NCBI GenBank assembly: GCA_028692205.1 | Contig: JAQUXV010000183.1 | Coordinates: 1 to 5,818 of the forward strand | Length of the DNA stretch: 5,818 bases | Direction of reading: 5' to 3' | DNA from: Eubacteriales bacterium | GTDB lineage: Bacteria > Bacillota_A > Clostridia > Christensenellales > Aristaeellaceae | In this document: positions 1 to 5,812 of the stretch, piece by piece | Layout: each line of letters opens with the position of its first letter | Numbering within the stretch: position 1 is the stretch's first letter | The notes under the pieces: generated by a model | Seen by the model: the letters and a program-made list of their open reading frames with translations, nothing else | Databases searched by the model: none | Told to the model about the DNA's origin: nothing | Position numbers and translations under genes: made by a program

Positions 1-1280
1 AGTACAACGGTTATAAGGTCTACGGCCCCGACGGCGCGCAGATCGGCCCTGAAACCGCCGACGAGGTAACCGCCGCCATCAACAAAATTTCCTATACGCA
101 GCCCAAAACCATCGGCGAGGACGAGGCAAGGGCTAAGGGCCTCCTGACGATGATCGGTGACAAAGATGTGGACGACGAGTACATCCGCCGCGTGAAAACC
201 CTCTCCATCAACCCGGAGATCGTGCGCAGGGAGGGCGAGAGCCTTAAAATCGTCTATACCCCGCTGCACGGCAGCGGCAACGTGCCGGTTCGCCGGATTC
301 TGAAGGAAATCGGCATCACCAACGTGAGCGTGGTGAAGGAGCAGGAGCTGCCCAACCCCGATTTCCCCACCGTGAAGGCCCCGAACCCCGAGGACCCCAA
401 CGCGTTTACGCTGGCCATCACGCTGGCCGACGAGGTGGGCGCGGAGGTTTGTTTCGCCACCGACCCGGACTGCGACCGGTTGGGCGTGGCCGTGCGCGAC
501 CACGACGGAAAATTCCGTCTGCTGACCGGCAACCAGATCGGCTGCCTGATGCTCCATTACATCCTGTCCACCAAGAAAGCCAACGGCACCCTGCCCGCCA
601 ACGGCGCGGCGGTAAAATCCATCGTCTCCACGCAGCTGGCAAAGCCCATCTGCGATGCGCACGGCGTGGCGCTGTATGATACGTTGACGGGCTTTAAGTT
701 CATCGGCGAGATGATACAGCAGTTTGAGGACGACCACAGCCACACCTTCCTGTTCGGGTTTGAGGAAAGCTACGGCTTCCTGAGCTCCACTTTCGTGCGC
801 GACAAGGACGGTGTGAACGCCAGCCTGCTCATCGCCGAGGCTGCCGCCTACTACAAAGCGCAGGGTAAAAACCTCTCCGACGTAATGAACGAGATTTTCG
901 AAACCTACGGCTATTACCTTGAGCATGTGGAAAGCACCACCATGCCCGGCGTGGACGGCCTGAAGCTGATGGCGGACGCCATGGCGCGCATCCGCAGCAA
1001 CCCGCCCGCGGAGATTGGCGGCGTGAAGGTAGCTAAGGTGCTGGATATTCTGAAGGGCACGAGCACGGACGTCGCCACCGGCAAAGTGGAAAAGCTCGCC
1101 TACCCCGAAAGCGACGTGCTCTACTTCGCCATGGAGGGCGGGCACTTTGTGTGCGTACGCCCCAGCGGCACGGAGCCGAAGATCAAGCTGTACGTGAACG
1201 TGAACGACAAGGTGGAAGCTGAAGCGGAGAAGCTGCTGAAGCATCTGACCGTCGAGGCGGAAAAACTGCTGAAAGCATAG
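1..1280 (+). CDS. Phospho-sugar mutase (phosphoglucomutase/phosphomannomutase), 5'-truncated by window edge
   Basis: An alpha-D-phosphohexomutase that interconverts hexose 1- and 6-phosphates in the cytoplasm, most likely glucose-1-P and glucose-6-P for cell-wall and glycan precursor supply. The reading frame is open from base 3, so the ATG at 150 is internal and about 425 codons are visible. Compared with PgcA-type family members of roughly 560-580 residues, about 140-150 N-terminal residues are missing, including the active-site phosphoserine loop. Visible motifs are PLHGSGN (at about 261-281), the metal-binding loop DPDCDRLG (462-485), the sugar-binding loop GFEESYG (756-776) and the C-terminal phosphate-binding loop RPSGTEPK (1158-1181). 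The stop is TAG at 1278-1280. The spacing and GFEESYG form resemble Bacillus PgcA rather than the shorter GlmM/ManB forms. The choice between glucose and mannose as substrate cannot be made from sequence. The C-terminus carries a short repeated helix motif, EAEKLLK. Confidence 0.95.
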   Translation, partial: YNGYKVYGPDGAQIGPETADEVTAAINKISYTQPKTIGEDEARAKGLLTMIGDKDVDDEYIRRVKTLSINPEIVRREGESLKIVYTPLHGSGNVPVRRILKEIGITNVSVVKEQELPNPDFPTVKAPNPEDPNAFTLAITLADEVGAEVCFATDPDCDRLGVAVRDHDGKFRLLTGNQIGCLMLHYILSTKKANGTLPANGAAVKSIVSTQLAKPICDAHGVALYDTLTGFKFIGEMIQQFEDDHSHTFLFGFEESYGFLSSTFVRDKDGVNASLLIAEAAAYYKAQGKNLSDVMNEIFETYGYYLEHVESTTMPGVDGLKLMADAMARIRSNPPAEIGGVKVAKVLDILKGTSTDVATGKVEKLAYPESDVLYFAMEGGHFVCVRPSGTEPKIKLYVNVNDKVEAEAEKLLKHLTVEAEKLLKA

Positions 1281-1296
1281 TCGGTAATGACAATAC

Positions 1297-1330
1297 AGCC
1301 GCCGCAGCGTCGCTGCGGCGGTTCCGTTTG
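1297..1330 (+). terminator. Probable intrinsic terminator of the phospho-sugar mutase gene
   Basis: Bases 1299-1309 (ccgccgcagcg) are perfectly complementary to 1311-1321 (cgctgcggcgg), and a G-U and an A-U pair extend the stem outward to 1297/1323. Because the exact centre is a single base, the real loop is probably 3-5 nt on a 9-12 bp stem. It lies 16 bases after the mutase stop codon. The downstream tract (ttccgtttg) is only moderately T-rich, so termination may be imperfect. Confidence 0.6.
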
Positions 1331-1350
1331 CCGAAAAGAATGCAGGATTT

Positions 1351-1410
1351 GTCGCCTGCGCCGTAACCGGTGGGGATGCACATCCGTGTACGCGCCCACC
1401 CGCAGGCGGC
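1351..1410. repeat. Nested inverted repeat / possible structured RNA in the intergenic spacer
   Basis: An outer arm at 1351-1360 (gtcgcctgcg) pairs with 1401-1410 (cgcaggcggc) over 10 bp with one G-U. Inside it, 1369-1374 (ggtggg) pairs perfectly with 1395-1400 (cccacc), and within that 1375-1377 can pair with 1382-1384 around a short loop. The whole therefore folds as a long stacked hairpin about 100 bases before the amidase start codon. It matches no riboswitch consensus that I recognise. It could be an RNA leader, a dispersed palindromic element or simple GC-rich pairing. No convincing -35/-10 pair for the amidase gene is visible in 1281-1511. Confidence 0.4.
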
Positions 1411-1497
1411 CCGGCTTTGCGCATTAGAAAACGAGGGGCTGCCCGTGCCGGGGCGCATGCAAGAGCCGCCGGATGTTTACCTCTTACCACTGGACCA

Positions 1498-1505
1498 AGA
1501 AGGAG
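1498..1505 (+). promoter_or_regulatory. Ribosome binding site deciding the amidase start
   Basis: AGAAGGAG lies 6 bases before the ATG at 1512. This strong site selects 1512 over an in-frame ATG at 1473. The 1512 start also places Cys at position 2, as an N-terminal cysteine nucleophile requires; the longer start would bury that Cys behind 14 residues. Confidence 0.85.
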
Positions 1506-1511
1506 AACAAA

Positions 1512-2216
1512 ATGTGTACGAGATTCGTCTATAACGGCGACGACACGATTGTTGGTTTCAATTTTGATATTGATCTTTCTGTGTGGGAGCACGACGTGTT
1601 TGTAAAACCGGATCGGTTTTACATCGGCATTAAGCAAAAGGGCGTATACCACGGCTATCACGGCGTAAACGCAAACGGCAACGCGGGCACGCTGCTGTAT
1701 ATTCACGGGAACGAGACCGGGCAATACCGGCGGTCGACCAACTGCTACCGTATCGATCTGCTGGCTGATCGGTTCAACCGGGGCGAACTTTCCTTAAACG
1801 ACGCAGTGAAGATTGCGGAGGAAAAGAGCATCGTCAATGCGCCCGACTGCACCATGCAGGTTCTGCTGTCCGACAGGAGCGGCCGTGTGTTGATTGCCGA
1901 ACCCGGCGTAGGGTATCGGCTGGAAAAGCAGCGGTATTCGCTGATCACCAATTATTCGCTGCTCGACCCGGCAGGCACCAGACCGTACATCACCCCGTGC
2001 GACGACCGGTACGAGCGCGCGCAGGCAATGCTGGACAAGGCGACCCCAAGCTTTTCCGTGGAGAACGCCTTCGCGGTGCTCCGGGAAGTGAAGCAGGAGG
2101 GCCTGTGGGCGACGAGAGTATCATTCGTTTACGCTGTGAAGCAGAATTGCGTGTATTATGTGCGCAATAATGAATTTGACCGGATTCGGGAACACCGGTT
2201 TACGGTGAAAGCGTAG
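1512..2216 (+). CDS. Linear amide C-N hydrolase, cysteine Ntn-hydrolase superfamily (choloylglycine hydrolase-like)
   Basis: A 234-residue protein beginning MCTRF. Removal of Met1 would expose Cys2 as the N-terminal nucleophile typical of choloylglycine hydrolase, penicillin V acylase and related amidases. Other family-like elements are GFNFDID (15-21, with Asp19 matching the conserved Asp of the usual G-R-N-x-D motif), GVNANG (51-56), LITNY (144-148, with Asn147 resembling the conserved active-site Asn), DRYERA (165-170, with Arg166 as the candidate conserved Arg) and a C-terminal strand block with S-F-V-Y (204-207). These assignments are alignment by eye. No signal peptide or membrane segment is present, so it is probably cytoplasmic. 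It is about 90-100 residues shorter than bile salt hydrolases (around 320-330 aa), and the Arg of G-R-N-x-D is Phe16. A bile salt or penicillin V substrate should therefore not be assumed. The gene has its own strong RBS, is separated from the mutase by a probable terminator, and faces the M42 operon tail to tail. The substrate is unknown. Confidence 0.82.
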   Translation: MCTRFVYNGDDTIVGFNFDIDLSVWEHDVFVKPDRFYIGIKQKGVYHGYHGVNANGNAGTLLYIHGNETGQYRRSTNCYRIDLLADRFNRGELSLNDAVKIAEEKSIVNAPDCTMQVLLSDRSGRVLIAEPGVGYRLEKQRYSLITNYSLLDPAGTRPYITPCDDRYERAQAMLDKATPSFSVENAFAVLREVKQEGLWATRVSFVYAVKQNCVYYVRNNEFDRIREHRFTVKA

Positions 2217-2422
2217 AAGCAAAGGGAGCGAAAGACCGGGCGGTTGTTTCCGTGCGTGGGGATAGGCGGTTGTTTTGTTCCCGCTGGGAGCGGAGCGCGG
2301 CAGGGCAAAGGGTAACCTTTTTTGCTGACGATGCCGTAAAGGGGCGCAGGCCGGTAGAAGAATCCGCATTTGCGGACAACACATGCGAACTCGCACGAAA
2401 AACTGTTTGCCCACAAACGATA

Positions 2423-2465
2423 CGGCCTGGAAGCAAGCCGCTTACAGGCGTTTGCTTCTGGGCCG
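2423..2465. repeat. Long imperfect hairpin in the convergent intergenic region
   Basis: Bases 2423-2436 pair with 2452-2465 over 14 positions, 12 Watson-Crick and 2 G-U. An inner 3-bp stem (2437-2439 with 2447-2449) closes a 7-base loop, with a two-base bulge at 2450-2451. A perfect palindrome, TCAATCGATTGA, follows at 2467-2478. There is no T-tract immediately after the stem on either strand, so it is not a textbook terminator. It could be a remnant of a palindromic repeat, an RNA 3'-end structure or a protein-binding site. Confidence 0.5.
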
Positions 2466-2533
2466 ATCAATCGATTGAATCTTCCTTTTTGGATAAAACG
2501 ACGGAACCCATGAACGCAAATCCGCTAATAGCT

Positions 2534-2566
2534 GAAGCCCCGTCCGCATCATGCGGGCGGGGCTTC
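2534..2566 (-). terminator. Probable terminator hairpin of the M42 operon
   Basis: Bases 2534-2549 pair with 2551-2566 in a 16-bp stem with one G-U; the innermost bases open to give a real loop of 3-5 nt. It begins 30 bases past the stop codon of the last M42 gene on the minus strand, as expected for an operon terminator. The T-tract is poor on both strands, so it may instead be a 3'-end stabilising structure or act bidirectionally between the convergent units. Confidence 0.6.
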
Positions 2567-2596
2567 GAATGGTTGATGGCACATGAACCGGCAGGG

Positions 2597-3586
2597 TTAC
2601 TTTGCCAGATACTCCACCATAACCTTCCGCGCGCCTTCGATATCCTGCAGATCCACGATTTCGCAGGCGGAATGCACGTTGCGGCAGGGGATGCTGACCG
2701 TGCAAACCGGGATGCCGCCCTTGGTGAGCTGTATGGAGGCGGCGTCCGTGCCGCCGTAGGGCAGCACCTCGCGCTGGCAGGCGACCTTGGCGCGCTTGGC
2801 GGCGGCGAACAGCCTTTCCACCAGCTGCGGGTTGCTGATGCTGGCGTGGTCCATGATCTTGATGGCCGGGCCGTCGCCCAGGTTGACGACCAGCTTGCGG
2901 TCTTCCGGCAGATCGCCGCAAAGGGTTACATCCAGCGCGATGCCCTCGTCCGGGGAGACGCTGTAGGCGGCGGCGCGGCTGCCGCGCAGGCCCACTTCCT
3001 CCTGGGTGGAGAACACGGCGACCACCGTGTTCGGGCTGGCGGGCAGGGTTTGCAGAATGCTCACCAGCAGGGCGCAGGCGCTGCGGTCGTCCATGGCGGG
3101 GGCGGCCAGCCGTTGCTTGCCGATAGCGAAGCAGGGCTCCGCAAACACGGCCATATCCCCCACCTGCACCATTTTTAGGGCTTCTTCGGCATTCTTGGCG
3201 CCGATGTCGATAAAGAAAGTGGTCAGCGAGCTGGTTTGGCCCGCTTTCAGCGGCTGCTCCACCAGCACGCCCTCAACGCCGTTGTGGAAACGCACGTGGC
3301 GCATCCGCAGGTTGTTGGGCGACAGGCCGCCGACGTTGCTGACGCGCAGAAAGCCTTCTTTTTCCGCGTGGGTCACCACCAGACCAATCTGGTCCATGTG
3401 CGCGGAAAGCATAATGCGCTTGCCGTCTTTCGCGGTGCCCTTCTTTTCGCAGATCAGGTTGCCTAAAGCGTCGCGGCGGAAGGAATCCACCTTGCCTTTC
3501 AGCAGTTTTTCAATCAGGTCGGCGACCGCGGTTTCGCGTCCCGAGGGGCCGTAAACGGAGGTAAGCTGCCTTACGAGTTCCTCCAT
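2597..3586 (-). CDS. M42 family metallo-aminopeptidase, third gene of the cluster (329 aa)
   Basis: A cytoplasmic di-metal aminopeptidase of the M42 family (TET, PepA, FrvX, YsdC relatives), which release N-terminal residues from short peptides and typically assemble as dodecamers. Residues consistent with the family active site are all present: H63 and D65 in SAHMDQIG, D166-D167-R168, E196 (general base) and E197 in QEEVG, D219 in ALDV, and H305 in RNVHS. An inserted dimerisation domain would lie at about residues 70-160. Length is normal for the family. The start at 3586 is supported by GAAAGGA (plus-strand 3596-3602) nine bases upstream. The gene follows the second M42 gene after 43 bases and is followed by the hairpin at 2534-2566. 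It differs from the other two copies in lacking the conserved His in the GVIGA-type segment (here GVLVEQ, 106-111) and in having Gln after HMD. The specificity cannot be predicted. Confidence 0.93.
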   Translation of the reverse strand: MEELVRQLTSVYGPSGRETAVADLIEKLLKGKVDSFRRDALGNLICEKKGTAKDGKRIMLSAHMDQIGLVVTHAEKEGFLRVSNVGGLSPNNLRMRHVRFHNGVEGVLVEQPLKAGQTSSLTTFFIDIGAKNAEEALKMVQVGDMAVFAEPCFAIGKQRLAAPAMDDRSACALLVSILQTLPASPNTVVAVFSTQEEVGLRGSRAAAYSVSPDEGIALDVTLCGDLPEDRKLVVNLGDGPAIKIMDHASISNPQLVERLFAAAKRAKVACQREVLPYGGTDAASIQLTKGGIPVCTVSIPCRNVHSACEIVDLQDIEGARKVMVEYLAK

Positions 3587-3629
3587 GCAAGATCATCCTT
3601 TCTGTATGTACACTTCGATCGTTATTCTG

Positions 3630-4658
3630 TTACAGCGTAGCCAGATACGCGCGCGCAAGCGCCGCCTGCGCATCTACATCGCCGGTGGCGCAAACGCTCA
3701 CGGGGCTGTGGATGTTGCGGCAGGGCACGGAAAGCGCAAGGGTTTTGCTGCCCGCGCCCGAACGCTGGATGGCGCCCGCATCGTTGCCGCCGGACACGAA
3801 TTGCTTTATCTGGCAGGGAATCGCGTTTTTCGCGGAGATGTCCAGCATGGCGCGATACAGCTCCGCATCGCCGATGGAGGTTTGATCCATAAACGATACG
3901 CAAACGCCTTTGCCCACGCCGCAAACCTGCATGGCCTCCGGCGTGTCGCCCAAGTCGTTTGCGGAGGTGGTTTCCAGCACCAGCGCGATATCCGGCTGCA
4001 CGCGGCTGCCCGCGGCGGTCGCGCCCCGGCAGCCAACCTCCTCCTGACTGGTGAAGGCGAAAACCAGCTCGCCGTCGTACGGCGCGTCCAGCAGGCGCAG
4101 CAGGTTGTAAACGCCCACGCGGTCGTCCAGCGCCTTGGCCATTACACAGCCTTCGCCAAAAGGCAGATAGGGCGTATCGAAGGTGACCAGCGTGCCCGCG
4201 GGTGCGGTTTTCTCGGCTTCGGCCTTGTCCTTGGCGCCGATATCGATGTACAGCTGATCGATAGGCAGCACGGCCTTGCGGTCCTCCGGCGTCTGCTGGT
4301 GGATCGCCATCGCGCCGATCACGCCCGGCACGGCGAGCTTTTCGGGCGTATCGTAGCCCACGCGCACGCGTTTGGAAACCAGTACGCGGGAATCCACGCC
4401 GCCGATGGCGCGAAAGCGTAGCATGCCGTCGTCGGTGGCGGATACGATCATCAGGCCCACCTCGTCCATGTGCGCGGCCAGCATCACGCGCGGCTTGCCC
4501 GCCTTTTTCGCCTTGCGAACGGCGATTACACTGCCCGTGCCGTCAAAGGATACCGCGCCCTTGCCGAGCTTTTTTTCGCACTCGGCCAGCACCAGACGAC
4601 GAATGATTTCTTCCCGGCCGCTCAGGCCCGGGGCTTCGCAAAGGGTTTTTAAATCCAT
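3630..4658 (-). CDS. M42 family metallo-aminopeptidase, second gene of the cluster (342 aa)
   Basis: An M42 peptidase, presumably a cytoplasmic, self-compartmentalised aminopeptidase acting on short peptides. The visible active-site set is complete: H63 and D65 in AAHMDEVG, D178-D179-R180, E206 (base) and E207 in SQEEVG, E229 in VLETT, and H317 in RNIHS. Its metal-ligand position 229 is Glu, whereas the other two copies have Asp at the matching site. It also has the AIHQQ segment (118-122) commonly seen before the LYIDIGA strand. The ATG at 4656-4658 lies inside the last codons of the upstream M42 gene (10-base overlap) with only a weak AAGGGTGGG upstream (plus-strand 4669-4677), so translation is probably coupled to that gene. 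The next M42 gene starts 43 bases after its TAA stop. It is roughly equally diverged by eye from both neighbours, so it is not a recent duplicate. Confidence 0.94.
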   Translation of the reverse strand: MDLKTLCEAPGLSGREEIIRRLVLAECEKKLGKGAVSFDGTGSVIAVRKAKKAGKPRVMLAAHMDEVGLMIVSATDDGMLRFRAIGGVDSRVLVSKRVRVGYDTPEKLAVPGVIGAMAIHQQTPEDRKAVLPIDQLYIDIGAKDKAEAEKTAPAGTLVTFDTPYLPFGEGCVMAKALDDRVGVYNLLRLLDAPYDGELVFAFTSQEEVGCRGATAAGSRVQPDIALVLETTSANDLGDTPEAMQVCGVGKGVCVSFMDQTSIGDAELYRAMLDISAKNAIPCQIKQFVSGGNDAGAIQRSGAGSKTLALSVPCRNIHSPVSVCATGDVDAQAALARAYLATL

Positions 4659-5728
4659 AATTCATCATCCCACCCTTCGTCGATCTCGGCGGCGAACGTT
4701 GCCACCAGCCGCCCGCACTCGCGGATGGCGTTCATATCCAGCAGTTCCACCGTCGTGTGCATGTATTTGAGGGGCAGGTCGATCAGCACGCAGGGGATGC
4801 CCTCGCGCGAAATCTGCACGGCGTCGGTATCGGTGCCGGTGGAGCGCTCCGCCTGCTCCATGTTCAGGGTGACGCCGTGGCGTTTGGCCGTATCCTGCAG
4901 CCGCTTCAGCAGCTTGTGCTGGATGAAGGGGCCGTAGGTGGCGGCGGGCGCTTCCAGCGGCACGGTGGTGTCCGGGCGGCTGGCGGGGATGGGCGCGTGG
5001 CTTACATCCATAATGATCGCCAGATCCGGGTTCACGTTATGCGCGGCCACTTTCGCGCCGCGAATGCCCACTTCCTCCTGCGCGGTGCAGGCGAAGGTGA
5101 TCTCGGCGGCGTGCTGCATGTTCTGCAGGCGTTCCGCCGCCTCCAGCATTACGCCGATGCAGGCACGGTCGTCCATCGTCTTGCCGGCGGCGCGGTCGTT
5201 CATCAGGCCGACGGTCCGGCCGTTCAGCGTTACCAGGTCGCCCACATTCACCCGCTTCTTTACGGCTTCGGCGGGCATGCCCAGATCGATGTAAAGGTCC
5301 TCGCGCAGGTAGTTATGCTTACGCTCCTCCTCGGTGAGCAGGTGCGGAGCCTTGGCGCCGATGACGCCCGTAAACGATTCCGGCTTGCCGCCCGGCGTAT
5401 GCCCATGCACGGTCACCACCGCGGCGGGCAGAATGCGCGGGTCTACCCCGCCCACGTTGCCCATGCGCAGAGAACCGTCCTTAAGAATCTCGGCTACCAT
5501 CAGGGCGATTTCGTCCATATGGGCGCACAGGATGATTTTGGGGGCCTTGCCGCCTTTTGCGGTTTTCCGGGTCGGTTTTTTGGTTGCGAGCACGTCGAAG
5601 AGCGGATCGATGGTCACGGTATCGCACAGCGGCTCAAAGCGCTCTTTAAGCCATTCGGCGATCCGGTACTCGTGTCCGCTGGGGCCGAACTGCGTGCTCG
5701 CCCCTTGCAGATAGGTAAGGATGTCCAT
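4649..5728 (-). CDS. M42 family metallo-aminopeptidase, first gene of the cluster (359 aa)
   Basis: An M42 peptidase with a complete visible active site: H70 and D72 in CAHMDEIA, D186-D187-R188, E218 (base) and E219 in QEEVG, D241 in IIMDVS, and H324 in KYMHTTVE. The segment GAKAPHLL (124-131) followed by LYIDLG (145-150) is typical of the family's catalytic/dimerisation domain junction. A lysine-rich stretch at about 50-64 lengthens the loop before the first metal-binding strand compared with the two downstream copies. The start at 5728 is preceded by AAAGG (plus-strand 5739-5743) at 10 bases and, further up, by a consensus -10 box, so this is the first gene of the operon. Its end overlaps the second M42 gene by 10 bases (ATGGATTTAA shared). 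Family enzymes include glutamyl-, leucyl- and lysyl-type aminopeptidases, and sequence alone does not decide among them. M42 members are often mislabelled cellulase or endoglucanase. Confidence 0.94.
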   Translation of the reverse strand: MDILTYLQGASTQFGPSGHEYRIAEWLKERFEPLCDTVTIDPLFDVLATKKPTRKTAKGGKAPKIILCAHMDEIALMVAEILKDGSLRMGNVGGVDPRILPAAVVTVHGHTPGGKPESFTGVIGAKAPHLLTEEERKHNYLREDLYIDLGMPAEAVKKRVNVGDLVTLNGRTVGLMNDRAAGKTMDDRACIGVMLEAAERLQNMQHAAEITFACTAQEEVGIRGAKVAAHNVNPDLAIIMDVSHAPIPASRPDTTVPLEAPAATYGPFIQHKLLKRLQDTAKRHGVTLNMEQAERSTGTDTDAVQISREGIPCVLIDLPLKYMHTTVELLDMNAIRECGRLVATFAAEIDEGWDDELWI

Positions 5729-5800
5729 GGTTGTACCGCCTTTCTTTACGGTAAGGGTCGCGGGCGCACAAAAACCACATCTTCCGCGCGCGGCGACGAT
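5729..5800 (-). promoter_or_regulatory. 5' untranslated leader of the M42 operon with RBS in a potential small hairpin loop
   Basis: If transcription starts about 7 bases past the -10 box, the leader is about 70 bases. The RBS core AAAGG (plus-strand 5739-5743) sits in a 10-base loop bounded by a 5-bp stem (5734-5738 with 5749-5753), which would leave it exposed. Nearer the 5' end is a 10-base perfect palindrome, CCGCGCGCGG (5784-5793), followed on the minus strand by a TTTTT run. That is faintly attenuator-like, but the stem is short. Confidence 0.4.
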
Positions 5801-5806
5801 GCCACT

Positions 5807-5812
5807 ATTATA
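5807..5812 (-). promoter_or_regulatory. -10 box of the probable M42 operon promoter
   Basis: The minus strand reads a perfect TATAAT here, about 78 bases before the ATG of the first M42 gene, in otherwise GC-rich DNA. The matching -35 element would lie past the right edge of the window, so the promoter cannot be fully verified. There is no TG extension upstream of the box. Confidence 0.6.

Larger units (their letters stand above)
2217..2596. other. Non-coding convergent intergenic region dense in inverted repeats
   Basis: This 380-base gap separates the amidase from the oppositely oriented M42 operon. Open frames crossing it have odd Cys/Pro/Arg-rich or His/Gly/Ala-rich translations and no recognisable domain, so I call no gene. 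It contains a run of small inverted repeats at 2281-2293, 2307-2320, 2363-2376, 2384-2395 and 2405-2418. A long hairpin follows at 2423-2465, then a 12-bp perfect palindrome at 2467-2478 and a strong stem at 2534-2566. The hairpin at 2307-2320 is followed by three further T residues (2321-2323) on the plus strand and could be a weak terminator for the amidase. An 11-base direct repeat, GGCGGTTGTTT, occurs at 2239-2249 and 2265-2275. The shorter repeats may be chance. Confidence 0.6.

Noticed and set aside
150..152. ATG at 150 as the start of the phospho-sugar mutase
   Set aside because: The same frame is open back to base 3 and encodes family sequence (YNGYKVYGPDGAQI), so the gene begins outside the window.
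1473..1511. N-terminal extension of the amidase from the ATG at 1473
   Set aside because: It would bury the catalytic Cys behind 14 residues and covers the strong AGAAGGAG site that serves the ATG at 1512.
2156..2470. Minus-strand 104-codon frame with a TTG start and an AAAGGA-like site 10 bases upstream
   Set aside because: The start context is tempting, but the Cys/Pro/Arg-rich translation has no recognisable fold, runs through several hairpins and reads antisense into the end of the amidase gene.
2217..2596. CRISPR array or tRNA in the convergent gap
   Set aside because: The inverted repeats differ from each other and are not regularly spaced; the only direct repeat is 11 bases occurring twice. 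No cloverleaf or CCA-end pattern was found.
2252..3178. Long plus-strand open frame (308 codons) across the intergenic gap and opposite the third M42 gene
   Set aside because: Its translation is His/Gly/Ala/Val-rich with no domain and mirrors the codon pattern of the opposite strand, which encodes a complete M42 active site.
3585..4421. Plus-strand open frame (278 codons) opposite the second M42 gene
   Set aside because: Antisense shadow caused by high GC at third codon positions; low-complexity Ala/Gly/His/Arg translation and no RBS of note.
2597..5728. Reading the three M42 genes as cellulases/endoglucanases
   Set aside because: That label is common for M42 proteins, but the visible di-metal peptidase residues, lack of signal peptide and lack of glycosidase motifs support cytoplasmic aminopeptidases.
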